Of a DNA stretch of 64,000 nucleotides, positions 28,801-39,708 are shown piece after piece. Each line of letters opens with the position of its first letter. The first letter of the stretch is position 1. Source of the DNA: Diacronema lutheri. Lineage: Eukaryota > Haptophyta > Pavlovophyceae > Pavlovales > Pavlovaceae. Under the pieces are notes generated by a model. The model made no database searches and was not told the DNA's origin. It saw only the letters and a list, made by a program, of their open reading frames with translations. The stretch is taken from the NCBI GenBank assembly GCA_019448385.1, contig JAGTXO010000003.1, positions 1,240,001 to 1,304,000 of the forward strand. The letters run 5' to 3'. The position numbers were made by a program, and so were the translations under genes.

Positions 28801-31800
28801 CGCCGACGAGCAGGTGGAGGCCGCGCGCGACGCGACATGGGCCGACCTGCTCAAGGCGCTGCGCGCGCGCGCCGGCGCGATCGCGGCGGCCGACGGCACG
28901 GACGCGGCGCAACGCGCCGGCGGCAAGGGCGGCGCGTTGTACGCGCTGCTCCGCATCTTCGGCCTGGCGGGCTCGCGCGCGTCGGCGTTGGACGACGCGG
29001 CGGCAGCCGACGAGGGCGACGGCGCGCTCGCCGAGCGGCCGTGGTACATCATCTCGTACAAGTCGCCGTACTACGGGTACACGACGACTGCCTTCTTGCT
29101 CCTCGTCACGTTGGACCTGCTGCTCATCCCGCTCCTGCTCGCCTTCATCGACCAGACCAAGCAGATGGGGTGGGTCTTCACGGTCAACACCGTCGCCGAC
29201 CTCCTCTACCTCGTGCGCATCGCCATCCGGCTCAACACGACGTTCATCAACGAGAAGTCTGTCGAGGTCTTCCGCCCGTCCGAGGTGCGGCAGCAGTACC
29301 TGCACGGCGACTTTGTGCTCGACATCATCGCGAGCTGGCCGCACAATTTGCTCGCCGCCGCGTTCAACGTCGAGCCGATCGTCATGCTCTCGCTTCGCGT
29401 CTTCCGGCTGATCAACTGCCGTTACACGCTCGCGGCCTTTGGGCGGTGGAAGGCAATGCTCGGCGACGCCGACTTTGCGGGCGGGCTCGTCAAGAATCTG
29501 GTGCCGCTCTTCTTCACGATCCACTACTCGGCGTGCGTGTGGAACGTGATTGGCTTCAACGCCGCGACGCGCCACCAGCTCGGCGGCTTCACGTGGGCGG
29601 ACGCGTACCTGCTGCAGCGCGACGCGGTCACGACCGAGCGCGTCACGTACACGTCGCTCGAGGCGATGATGATGGACCAGTACGTGATCTCGCTCTTCTT
29701 CGTGCTCTCGATCATCTCGGCGCTCGGCGTCGCGCAGCTCCCCGCCAACCTCTTCGAGTTTGGCGCATTTGTGATCCTCTGCTGCGTGAACACGACAATC
29801 TACGCGTGGTGCGTCGGCGGCATCTCGGGCCTCGTGATGAAGCAGGACGACGAGATCGTCGGCAAGCGTGCGCAGCTCGAGCTCGTGCACGCGTACGTGC
29901 GGCACATCCACGTGCCCAACGAGCTCAAGGAGCGCATGACCAAGTTCTTCCAGCAGCGGCTGCAGCACGCGTCGCTCTCATCCGTCGACGCGGACGACAT
30001 CTACGCAGGCCTGCCGATCCCGCTGCAGATGGAAGTGGCGGCGCACACGAATCGCGCGCTCGTCGGCGCGTGCTCGCTGCTGCGCGGCTGCCTCTCCGGC
30101 TTCCTCGATCGCCTCTCGAGCGCGCTGCGCGAGCGCGAGCTCGACGCGGAGACGGTCGTCTTCCGCTCGGGCGACGCGTGCAAGGAGCTCCTCCTCATCT
30201 CCGCCGGCGTGATCGAGACGGCGGACGACGACGAGGACGGGCGCGCCGAGGAGGGCGGGATGGTGGCGCTCGGCGCGGGCGACACGCTCGGCGAGGTGCC
30301 CTTTGTCTTCGGCATTCGCCACTTCAAGACGGCGCGCGTCGGCCGCACGAAGGCGTCGGCGTTCACGCTCACCGTCGAGGCGTACCGCGAGCTGCTCAAG
30401 TCCTTCCCCGCGCAGGAGGACGTGATCATGGACAACACGATGCGCCAGTATGACGGTGCGCGCACTCTCAGCCGCGCCGCCGCGCGCGACCGCGCTCGCA
30501 CCGCGCTCGCGCGCCCGCTTGACACCGCGCGCGCCGCCGGCGCCGCTCGTGCGCGCGGGCGGCGCAGGCATGGCGACGTCGCGCTCGGGCAAGTCCAAGA
30601 GCTCCAACGCGCAGTCGTCGCACATCGGCTCCTTGTCGCGCTCAGAGGCGGACGGCCGCTCGGAGGCGGGGCGGTCCAACGCGACGGGCGCGCACGACGG
30701 GGCGACGGGCTTGCAAAAGGTGCGCCACCCGGCGCACGCGCGCGAGCGCACGCGCGCCTGACCCACCGGCGCTCACTCGGTTGCCATTTGCCACTTCACC
30801 CCACCCGCGCGCGCGCCGCAGATCCTGTCCGACGCCAAGCGGAAGCGCGAGCAGCTTGTGCACTCCCAGCTGTGCACGGCGGCGGCCAAGGGCGATTTTG
30901 AAAAGGCGCGTCGCCTTCTCATCTCGCGATCCATCGACATCGACTACGCCGACTTCGCGGGGCGGCGCGCGCTGCATCTGGCGGCGCACGGCGGTGAGAA
31001 GCGCGTCGTCGAGTTGCTCATCGCGCAGCGCGCCGATGTGAACGTCGAGGACTACATGGGCAACACGCCGCTGACGGATGCGCTGCTCGCCAACGACAAC
31101 GCGATCGCCAAGCTGCTCGTCGAGCATGGCGGTCGGCACGGCTCGCGCGACGTGTCCGACGACGTGTGCTCGGCGGCGAGCGAGCAGGCCGGCATCGACG
31201 AGCTCCGCCGACTCTGCCAATACGGCGGCAACGTGAACGCGTCCAACCACGAGGGCCGCACGCCACTGCACATCGCCGCAGCCGACGGGCGCATCGCCAA
31301 CGCGCAGATGCTGCTCGACTCGGGCGCCGACGTGAACGGCGTCGACCGGCACGGCGCGACGCCGCTGCACGGCGCCGTGCTCCACCGGCAGGACGAGGCG
31401 TGCGAGCTTCTGCTCCAGCACGGCGCGACGCTCGGCGACTTTGACAGCGCGCGCCACCTCAACGCCGCCGCCGCAGCCAACGACACGGTGCACCTCACGC
31501 GGCTGATCCGCTTCCGCTGCTCGATCAACGCGCAGGACGCGCTCGGGCGCACGCCGCTCCACCTCGCCGCCTCGTGCCGCCGCATTAACGCCCTCTCCCT
31601 CCTCCTCGACACGCCGGGCGTCGACGTGGACGTCGAGGATTCATTTGGCAACACGCCTTTCGACGACGCCGTGCGCGAGCCCTCGGCCGAGCAGCAGGTG
31701 CTCGTCGCGCTCTTCGAGTCGCGCGGCGCGCGGCGCGGCTCGCACGCGCGCCGCGCCTCGAGCGCGCTCGTCGCGACCAAGATGCAGGTCGAGGCGGAGC

Positions 31801-32352
31801 GCGCACGCGCCGCGGCGGACGCGGTCGCCGCGCGCGACGCGATGGTCATGCAGGTGAGCGCACTGCACCAATGGGTGCGCGAGGAGCGCGAGGCGGCGCG
31901 GACGCTCAAGGCGCAGCTCGAGAAGATGGCGCGCGTCGAGGCCGAGATGGGCGCCGTCCTCGCGGACGAGCACCCGGAGCTGTGGGAGCACATCTATGCG
32001 TACGCCGAGGGCTACTTTGATTGGAAGGAGGAAGCGCTTCGGCGCGTGCAGCCCATGGTCAACCAGTGGGTCCGCGAGACCAGGTCATTCGCGCTCGTCA
32101 CCGCGCAAAAGCTCAGGAGCAAGGTGCGCATAGCCGCGCCATCGCGCCCAGCCGTCGCGCGCGCGCTTGGCCGCGCCCCGGCCGCGCGCGCTCCCAAACT
32201 CACGAATTGGCATGATCGCCGTCGCGCCCGTGCGACCATCCTGTGGCCCGCAGCTCGCGGACGTGCTGTTGCTCTCCGAGACCGACGCCAAGCCCGTCGA
32301 GCGGCTGTACGAGGTGACATTCCGCAAGCCGGTGAAGGTTGACGGTCGGTAG
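22877..32352 (+). CDS. Giant tandem cyclic-nucleotide-binding ion channel with two channel-CNBD-ankyrin units
   Basis: Five exons (22877-24337, 24500-30455, 30568-30719, 30822-32123, 32254-32352) give about 2989 residues. Unit 1: transmembrane block from about residue 135, S4-like TLVQVLRAMRVRELLRYV near 240, pore helix and loop WGGLTSMGYATL near 343-354, C-linker, cyclic-nucleotide-binding domain about 488-580 (split by intron 1), and ankyrin repeats about 640-920. A long acidic/Ser-rich linker (about 1000-2000) holds an EF-hand-like segment near 1457. Unit 2: channel block from about 2003 (YYGYTTTAFLLLV), pore SIISALGVAQLPAN, second CNBD about 2350-2470, then a second ankyrin block about 2536-2816 and a coiled coil. 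Single-unit relatives are plant Shaker/SKOR-like and CNG channels. Neither pore has the GYG filter. Intron 1 (162 bp) is stop-free and in frame. Confidence 0.85.
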
Positions 32353-32394
32353 GCCTCGGGCTTCTGTGTAATTAGAGGGGGGATGAAGTCACGC

Positions 32395-35300
32395 TCACCG
32401 TGCAAATCCGAGGCGTGACACAGCGTACGCTGCCTGCTCGCAGCTCGTGCGGTCGACATGACGGCGTTGCGCCGGTGCGTGCGCGTATGCGTCCGCCTGC
32501 TTGTCCACGCGCGCGTGCCGCGCTTGGACGCGAGGCGCGCTCGCGCGAGCAGCCCACGCGCCGTGCGCCGCGGACCCTGCGCTGCCACGTGCCGCGCGCG
32601 CGGGAGATGCAGGCGTCGCCGCCCCGCTGCCAGCGCGCTCCGCCGTCGGCATCGACGCGGAATCACAACTGTGCCTGCGCGTGCGCTCGCCGTGCTCGAA
32701 CGGCGGCGCGGCGCGGCGTGGCGTCGGCTGCATGCTGCTCGCCGGGCCCCGCGCGCTTTGGGCCGGACTTGCTGCACGGGCCGGCCATGCGCCGCGAGCG
32801 GCGCGTGGCGGCGAGCCGCGTGCCGCGCCGTGCGCGCGAGATGGCTGCGGCGGCGGCTCTTGGCGTGACGAGCGCGGGCGCGGCGACGCCGCGCCCGCCC
32901 ACGCCACGCGCGCCAGAACCGCGCGCTGGTCATCGACGCCTTCGACCACGGCTGGCGCGCGCCGCGCGCGCTCGACGCCGCTCGGGCTGCGCGCGCGCGC
33001 GCGCGCTTCGACGACGAATGGGGAGCCGGCGACGTGGCGCGTGTGGCCGCGCTCGCCGTCGCGCGCGGTAATTGCAAGAATGTACCGCCCCGCTGCAGAC
33101 ACCATGTAAGCACATTCGTAGCAGCCGCGCACGCGCGCCGGCGCGGGCCGGCGCGCAACGTTGCCAAACGTCGGATCGCCGCCGCCGCCGCCCACGACGC
33201 ACGGGCGCGGAGGCTCGACGCACGCGGTCGTGGCCGTTGTGTCATCGCCGGCGGACTTGGCGTGTGCCGTGGGCGTGCGCCCGGCCTCCGACGCCGCGCG
33301 GCGCACGCTCACGCGGAAAGTGTCGACGCCATCGTGCCGCGAGCAACCTTCCCGGTCGCGCGCGCGGATGCGAACGAGCAGCCGCGCACCGATTGGCACC
33401 TCGCGCGCGACGCCAGGCCCTTCGGCGATACACGTAGGCGGATGCAGCGGGCCGGCGGGCGGCGCGTCGGCGGCGCGCGTCGGCGGCGACGCGCCGTCGC
33501 GCGACGCACGGCGCGGCGAGAGCACGGAGCGCGCCGAGTCGCTGGACAAGTCGCACCCGCTCGGCGCCGCGCCGGTCGTCGCGGGCCGTGGCGGGGCGCG
33601 CGCACCGCCCGGTGCGGCCGAGCTCGGGCGGTCGGCTGCCCGCTGCAGCACGTCTCGGCGCGCCGGCGCCGGGCGGCGGGCGCGCGGCGCGGGCGCGCCG
33701 GGCGCAGGGCCACGCTCGACACCCTCGCGCGTCTGCGTGACGCTCAGCGCAAAGGGCGAGCCGATGATCGGCTGCGCGTCCACGCTCAGGTGGAGCTCGT
33801 AACCACCGCTCACGGGCGCGGCGTATGTGACAGCGTAACGGCCGTTCTTATGGTCGGTGACGGTGAGCACCTTGCCGCGGTGGCCGTGTCGCACGGGGTA
33901 GATCGTGCAGCGCACGGCCGCGCCGCCCTCCTCGCACGCGTTGCCCGCGCCGTCCGCCGTCGCCACCTCGATGGTCGTAGGCTCGCCCGCGAGCGCGTTC
34001 GCAAGGCCAACGCCCAACGCGCTCGAGCGCGCGCCCACCGCGCGCCCGCTCGTCACGCGCACGTGCGCAGGCGAGCCTCGCACGTCGGCGCCGCCGACGG
34101 TGACGCGCAGCTCAAACGCGCCGACGAGCACGGGCGTCAGTTCGACGGCGTAGCTGCCGTCACCGCAGTCGCGCGCGCGCGGCGCGTGCGCGCATGACGC
34201 GCAAGACGCCACAACGGATGCACCGCCCACGTGGACGACGTTGCCAAAGCGATCGCGACAGCAGAGCGCGAAAGCGACGGGCTCGTCGGCGCGCAGCACG
34301 GCGCGCGGCGAGAGCAGCGCACCCGCGCGCGGCAGCGCGCCCGCCTCGGTGCTCGCGAGCCAACTGTCCGCGCGCGTATCGACCAGTCGGGTCTCCCGCG
34401 CGTCAGGCTCCGCCGCGCTCACGCGCACGCGCGCGCGGCCGCTCGCGCCGCCGACCTCGTGCCCGTTGACGAGCACGGCCACCTCCACCTCGCCCGCGGT
34501 GGGCACGCACAGCGCGAGCGCGTGCGCGCCGTCCGGCCGCTGCTCGGCGCGCGTGAGCACCGTGCCGGCAGCGCCGGCCGGCGGGCTGACGCGGAGCGAC
34601 GCGACGTCGCCGCCGCCCGCACGCCGGTTGCCGTGCGAGTCGCGCGGCACGACAGTGCAGTGACGCCACTCGCCAGCGACCAGCTCGCCGCCGCTCAGGC
34701 CGAGTACCTCACACCGCGCGGGCGCCGTGGGCCCGGGCTCGACGCGAAGGGAAAACGGAGAGCCGTCGATAGGCAAGCCGCCCACGTCCACGTGCACCTT
34801 GCGCCGGCGGTCATGTGCCGCGGCGGGCGCGGGCAGGCGCGGGCGGGCGTGGGCGCGGGGCGAGCGAGCGCATGGAGAGATCGCGAGGCGCAAAGCGCGC
34901 GTGTGACAGGCGCGCGGCGAGGCGCGCCGACGCCGCCCGTGCCGGCCGCCGCGCGCGCGCGAGCCTCACATACCTCGTGCATGCACGCCACGGTCGGTGT
35001 GAAGCTATACAGCAACGCGCCCGCACCAGCTGCACCGCTGTCGCCATCGAGACGCGCCTCGCGGCGCACGGTCGCGACGAGCAGCGCGCCTTGCTCGCCC
35101 GCCTGGTCCTCGCACGTGCCCGCGCCCGCCCCGCCATCCGAGCGCGTGCGCGCCCAGTCGCATGGGCACGCCGCGCGCGAAGCGCCGCTCGACGCCGCGG
35201 CCGCGTCGGTTGTGCGCTGGGCGGGCGCCGAGCTGGGAGGCAGCGCCGCGCGCACGCGCACGCGTACCGCAGCTGCGTGCGCTGCCTCCGCCGCGCCGAA

Positions 35301-37088
35301 ATTGAAAAAGTCGAGCCACTCGACGCGAAACGTGGCTTCGTCGCCCGCGCGCGCGCGCTCGAGCCCCGCGCCGACCGCGCGCGTCGAGCGCGCGTCGCGC
35401 GCGGACGGCATCGCGCGCACGGTGAGCGGCGCGCCGCAGATGGGCGCGCGCCGGCTGGGCGCTCCTCCGCCCATGCCCGCATCGCCGATGCGAATGTCCA
35501 GGCGATATACGCCCGTGCGCGTTGCGCACACGCGCACCTCGAGCAGCCCGTCGACGGCCGCGCGCAGCTGCGGGTGCGATGGCGCGGCAGCGCGCTGCTC
35601 GCGCGCGTGGCCGCCGGCGGCGCGCGCCGCGGCTCGGCCGTCGCGCGCGCCCGTGAGCAGCACGCCGCCCCGCACGGCGCGATCGGCGCGCCGCAGTGGG
35701 ACGCCACCCGCCATCCCAAGGGTTACCTTGTCGGCTGTGACGGTCCCGTCGTCGCCGGACGCGCCGCGCGCGCCGTCGCGAGCTGCCACCTCGCTCACGC
35801 GACACAGCAATTCACCCTCAGTCGCAGGCGCGTGCCCGCCGTCAGCGCTGCCACTTGGCAGTGGGGCAATGCCCGTCGCGGTGACGGCGTGCCCGCCAGT
35901 CTCAATGGCGTTGCCGTACAGGTCTCGCGCGCGCACGAGCAGCGCGAGCCACTCGCCGACGGGCACGTCCAGCACGAGCGTCGGCGCACCGCTCTCGTCG
36001 TTTGCCGGACCATTCGACAATCGCCACAGGCCCCGCCACCGGACACCACCCACAGGCAGGCCCGTCAACCCGTCGGCAGGTGCTTCGCCATGCGCGACGA
36101 TGGCCGAGAGAGCGATGGCGCCCTCGTCGCGCGTCGCCGCGCCCGCGACCGCGCGTCGCGCGGCGCTGGTGCGCGCGTGGCCGGACCGGTGGCCGGACCG
36201 GCTCGCAACGCGCGCGAGCGCCGCCGATTCGATCGAGCAGGCCGCTGCATATACGTCTGACGCGACGACGCGCACGCGCAGTGGCTGGCCGACGGGCTCG
36301 CCGAGCAGGCGCGCGTGCAAGTGGTACTCGCCGGCGACCGCGCGCGTGAAGCGGACGGCGACGTGGCCGTCGCGCGCCAAGCCGGCGCTGCCGGGCGAAA
36401 CCCATACGCGCTGCTCGACGCCGCGCGCGGCCGCGAGCGCCGCGTCCGCCGCGGCGGCGGCCGCGGCGCTCTGCGCAAAGGCCAAGCCGCCAGCCGCCGC
36501 GTGCTCGTCGCCCCAGCCGTCGGCGCTTGCGCCGGCGCCCATGCGCCGCGCGCTCGGGACGGGCAGAAGCCACGCCTCGAAAGGGGCAGCCGCCGCATCG
36601 TTGCACATGTTGCCGTGCCGATCGCGGCAGAGGATCGTTGCCTCACCGACGCGGCCGGCAATGACGAGCGCGGCGCGTGGCGTACCCGTGCGCTGCGCGC
36701 TCGCGTGCTCGTCCGCCGCCTCAGACGCAACGAGTGCGCACCGCGCAGGCGCGAGCGCGCCCGGGCGCACGGCGAGGCGGAACGGCGAGCCGCGCGCGTG
36801 CGCGCCGTCGACCATGACGGCGAGCTCGCACTCGCCGGCGACGGTGAGCGGGCCGTACTCGAGCCGCGCAGCATATGATGCGGGCGGCAGCACGTACTCG
36901 CGCGAGAATTGCGCCGCGGTCGCCGCGCCGGGCGAGCGTGCCGCGCTCGGCGCAAGGCGGACGTGCACGCGCGCAACGGGCGAGAGAGCGCCCGGCGCGG
37001 CGCCACGCCCGGAGAGGTCGAGCACGACGGCGCCAAGCGTATCCACGCGCAGCTCCGACACGTCGCCCGTCGCCTCGCACTGGGCCAT
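32395..37088 (-). CDS. Large filamin-repeat (Ig-like) protein
   Basis: Two exons, 37088-34974 and 34797-32395, give 1505 residues; the intron (34973-34798) is phase 0 and rejoins HE to VHVDVGGLPIDGSPF. Several filamin/ABP280-type immunoglobulin repeats are visible by their end motifs GSPFRLAV, GSPFSLRVEPG, GSPAHVRV, GSPFALSV and GSPFVVEA, each preceded by a G-x-Y...G-x-Y/F strand pattern such as NGRYAVTYAAPVSGGYELHL. No actin-binding CH domain or signal peptide is seen at MAQCEATGDVSELRV, so it is not a canonical filamin. The C-terminal 250 residues are disordered and Arg/Ala/Pro-rich. Other Ig-repeat scaffolds are possible. It converges on the giant channel gene with a 42-bp spacer. Confidence 0.78.
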
Positions 37089-37309
37089 TTCACCGCGAGC
37101 GATCGTGCGTCATGACCTCCGTCCGCGATTCAATGTCGCCATTCTGCGCCGTTCGCATGATTGTCGTGAGCAGCGCCGCGAGGCCACGCGAGGGCCGGGG
37201 CCCGGGGGTCACATGCCAGTGCGCGCGCACGCGGTGCTCGACCGGCTAGTCACACCCGCGCATCGTTTCCGCCGCCCATCATGGGCATCGGCTTTACGTA
37301 AAGACTGAG
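37089..37309. other. Spacer, nothing recognised
   Basis: 221 bp between the filamin-repeat gene start and the membrane protein copy 2 stop, containing GGGGCCCGGGGG near 37197. It should hold the filamin-repeat gene promoter. Confidence 0.35.
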
Positions 37310-38182
37310 TCATCCCCAACGCTCGTCGCTGAGGTCCATGTGCCGCCGGTTGTACTTGACGGCCACGTTGGCGAGCGCGAGGCCCGCGAGCATGCTCACA
37401 AACGTCCAGTTCGTCTGCCCCGAGCCGGCCATCAGGTGGCCCGTCGCCATCTTTGGGATCCAGTTGATCGCGATCAGCACGCCCGACGTGTAGAAGAGAT
37501 AGGTCATCATGCTCATGTGCATCTGGATCCACTTGCGCCCGCGCACGTACCACAGCCCAAGGCATTGCAGACCCACCTGGATCAGCCCGATGCTCATCAT
37601 GAGCACCTTGGTGCCGAGTGGCAGCTTGCTCTCGCCGCTCAGGATGTACGCGTACCCGCTGAGCGCCGACGCGAACCCGACGAGCATCGCGAGCCAGCCG
37701 ACCCACACGTGCGCAACGCGGTAAGCAGGGCCGTGCTGCGGCGTGTGAAAGAGGTTCCACGCGCAGAACAGCACGAACGTGAACGCCATCGGGATGTGGA
37801 AGCCCATCGTCGGCGAGTCGGTGAAGATGCGCGGTATGCCGAGCCGGATGAGGAAGAAGAAGGTGTAGACGGTGCCGACGAACCACCACGGCGTCAGGTT
37901 GCCGCTGCAGACGGGCGAGTGCGCGCGTGCGCGCGCGCGTGACGGGACGCCCACGCGCGCGGCGCGAGTGGGGCGCGTTTGAGCGCCCGAGGGGGAAAGG
38001 GGGTGGCACCGCAGGCGAGCGAGTGCGCGCGCGCGGGGCGCGGGGTGCGCGCACCGCAATACGTCCAAGGGCCCCGACTGTGTCTGCGCGTTCGCTTTGA
38101 GGCTGTGCTCCGCCCAGCGCGCGCCGCCCTCCTCCACCGCGACGGGCGCGAGCCCCTTCTCACTCTGCTGAGAGCTCTTCAT
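37310..38182 (-). CDS. Multipass membrane protein of unknown function, copy 2
   Basis: Inverted paralogue of 21839-22686. Exons 38182-38055 and 37904-37310 give 240 residues; the 150-bp intron is again phase 2 at the same Arg codon (…VL-R-GNLTPWW). From the third helix on (corresponding to 22301 onward), the two genes are almost base-for-base identical over about 370 bp, with single changes such as GRLMAG/GHLMAG. The preceding part of exon 2 differs at several residues (DVHIF versus GFHIP; GPGHHIVHT versus GPAYRVAHV) and exon 1 is largely different. The C-terminal tails also differ (ALDHM versus DLSDERWG). Function unknown. Confidence 0.85.
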   Translation of the reverse strand: MKSSQQSEKGLAPVAVEEGGARWAEHSLKANAQTQSGPLDVLRCAHPAPRARALARLRCHPLSPSGAQTRPTRAARVGVPSRARARAHSPVCSGNLTPWWFVGTVYTFFFLIRLGIPRIFTDSPTMGFHIPMAFTFVLFCAWNLFHTPQHGPAYRVAHVWVGWLAMLVGFASALSGYAYILSGESKLPLGTKVLMMSIGLIQVGLQCLGLWYVRGRKWIQMHMSMMTYLFYTSGVLIAINWIPKMATGHLMAGSGQTNWTFVSMLAGLALANVAVKYNRRHMDLSDERWG

Positions 38183-38238
38183 GGGGGGGCCCCTTGACAA
38201 CTTGCACCGCCCCGCTGGAATACTCAGCACGATAGGAC

Positions 38239-38258
38239 TTGAATATCCCCATATTCAA
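38239..38258. other. Perfect AT-rich hairpin upstream of membrane protein copy 2
   Basis: TTGAATAT-CCCC-ATATTCAA, an 8-bp perfect stem in one of the few AT-rich stretches (38220-38360). Could be an operator-like site or chance. Confidence 0.45.
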
Positions 38259-39137
38259 TTTTGACGGCGCCCTTCAACGGCCTTTCAAAATGGCTCCTTC
38301 TCAGTTTCTCTTTTGAATTTTGAATTTTCTCAAGAAAACTTTTTTAAAAGAAGACGTCGTCGAGGTGACTGCGCGCGTTTTGCCCTGCAATGGCCGCTCC
38401 TCCACACGCCACGACAGGGACGGGCTGCAAGCTTCGCGGCGAAGGCGAGCAGCTCGAGCATGCAGCCCGCAACCGCAGCTGGCGGAGCAGCGCGGCGTGA
38501 GTGGCCTCCATAGAGCCGGCGTCGGCTGCCACCATGCCCGAGCTCGCCGCAGCCACACCCGACCCGAGCGCCGAGCGCGCACTGGAGCATCGCGTCGCAG
38601 TGCGTCGCGCTTCCACGCGCGAGCCTCCGCGTCCGTGCACCGCGCGCACATTCGCGACCAAGCGCCCGCCACGCGCGGGGGTCGCCCACCGCGCGCTCGA
38701 GCGCGTCGCGAGAGGGTCTTGTCTTTTTTAGAGACGTTGGCATTGCGGCCCGGCGCGTCGATGCGCAGCACAGCGTGGCAGCGTCGACTGCGCGCTGCCA
38801 CAAGCCTGAGCCCTGCCACAAGCCTGAATCGTTCCAGGCTCTCGTTGTGGGAGCGCGGCCCGCCCGCCTCGAGCACATGCGAGTGCAGCTCGGGCGTGCC
38901 CGCGCCACGCACACCTCGCCGGCTTTGGACCCATTCGCGCGGAGCGCAACAAGCACGGCCAGCGCACCAGCCTGCATGGACCCATCCTGAGGAACTCGAC
39001 ACGAGCGGCCCCCGCACTCTTGTGTGCCTCTGCAGCCATGATGCGCGCAAGCTGTGAGGAGCGAAAGGAAGAAGGGGAGGAGGCGATCCCGGCGATCACG
39101 CGGAAGAATCAGATGCCTCCGCGCTCGATGATTGAAC
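38259..39137. other. 880-bp region of uncertain content
   Basis: Several frames are open on both strands. A minus-strand frame with ATG near 39037 (MAAEAHKSAGAARVEFLRM) and one ending at 38344 (…VVACGGAAIAGQNARSHLDDVFF) have plausible composition and might be two exons of one small gene, but I could not find a consistent junction. 38786-38828 contains a short direct repeat (CTGCCACAAGCCTGA twice). Confidence 0.3.
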
Positions 39138-39680
39138 TCACAGCTCCCGCTCAAACCACGGCACCTCGCGCGACCCGAGGAGGCCGTCAAGCGCGGAAGC
39201 GGTGAGCGGCCAAAGCGGACCGCAAAGCACGAACACGACGACCACGACCGAGACTGCGAGCCCAATCCCACGCCCAAGCCGTCCCGACGCCTCCTCCAAT
39301 GCTGCCAGCTCGGCATGCAGCTGCTCATCCTCACCTTCGTGCCGCCGCACGCCGCCGATGCGCGCGCGGTGCGAGATGTGGAGGCTTGCGCGGCCGGCGC
39401 GGCCAGCGCTCGCGCCAGCGTCGCGCGCCACGGGTGCGCTGAGGTCGGATTTGATCGAGGCAAGCTCCTGTTGGATCCGGCCGAGACCTTCGTCGCCATA
39501 GATCTCCGCCTTTAGCCGGCTCATCTCGGCGGCAATCTCTCCGAGCTGAGAGGCCATGCCAGACGTCACGTCTGACAGGTGCGCACGCAACTCCGCGCGC
39601 TCGCGCTCGCGCGAGCGCTCGCTCAGCTCCGCGTCACCCTCCGGCCGGTCGCGTTCTCTCTGGCCCTCCTCACCCGCCAT
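39138..39680 (-). CDS. Tail-anchored coiled-coil protein
   Basis: A 180-residue single-exon protein. Residues 1-110 are charged heptad-rich helix (EGQRERDRPEGDAELSERSR; QLGEIAAEMSRLKAEIY), then a linker, a short second helix (EDEQLHAELAALEEAS), and one C-terminal hydrophobic segment (IGLAVSVVVVVFVLCGPLWPL) followed by about 20 residues. This is the topology of tail-anchored adaptor proteins. Family unknown. The ATG at 39680 is 28 bp from the divergent TPR gene start. Confidence 0.65.
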   Translation of the reverse strand: MAGEEGQRERDRPEGDAELSERSRERERAELRAHLSDVTSGMASQLGEIAAEMSRLKAEIYGDEGLGRIQQELASIKSDLSAPVARDAGASAGRAGRASLHISHRARIGGVRRHEGEDEQLHAELAALEEASGRLGRGIGLAVSVVVVVFVLCGPLWPLTASALDGLLGSREVPWFEREL

Positions 39681-39708
39681 CGTTTCCTCACCCAAGGCGC
39701 GAAGAGCG
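39681..39708. promoter_or_regulatory. 28-bp divergent start-to-start spacer
   Basis: The gap between the tail-anchored protein and TPR gene ATGs. 5' UTRs or the core promoter must overlap the coding region of one neighbour. Confidence 0.35.

Noticed and set aside
34231-37308. 1025-codon plus-strand open frame
   Set aside because: Antisense to the filamin-repeat gene, Ala/Pro/Arg/Ser shadow composition, no recognisable motif.
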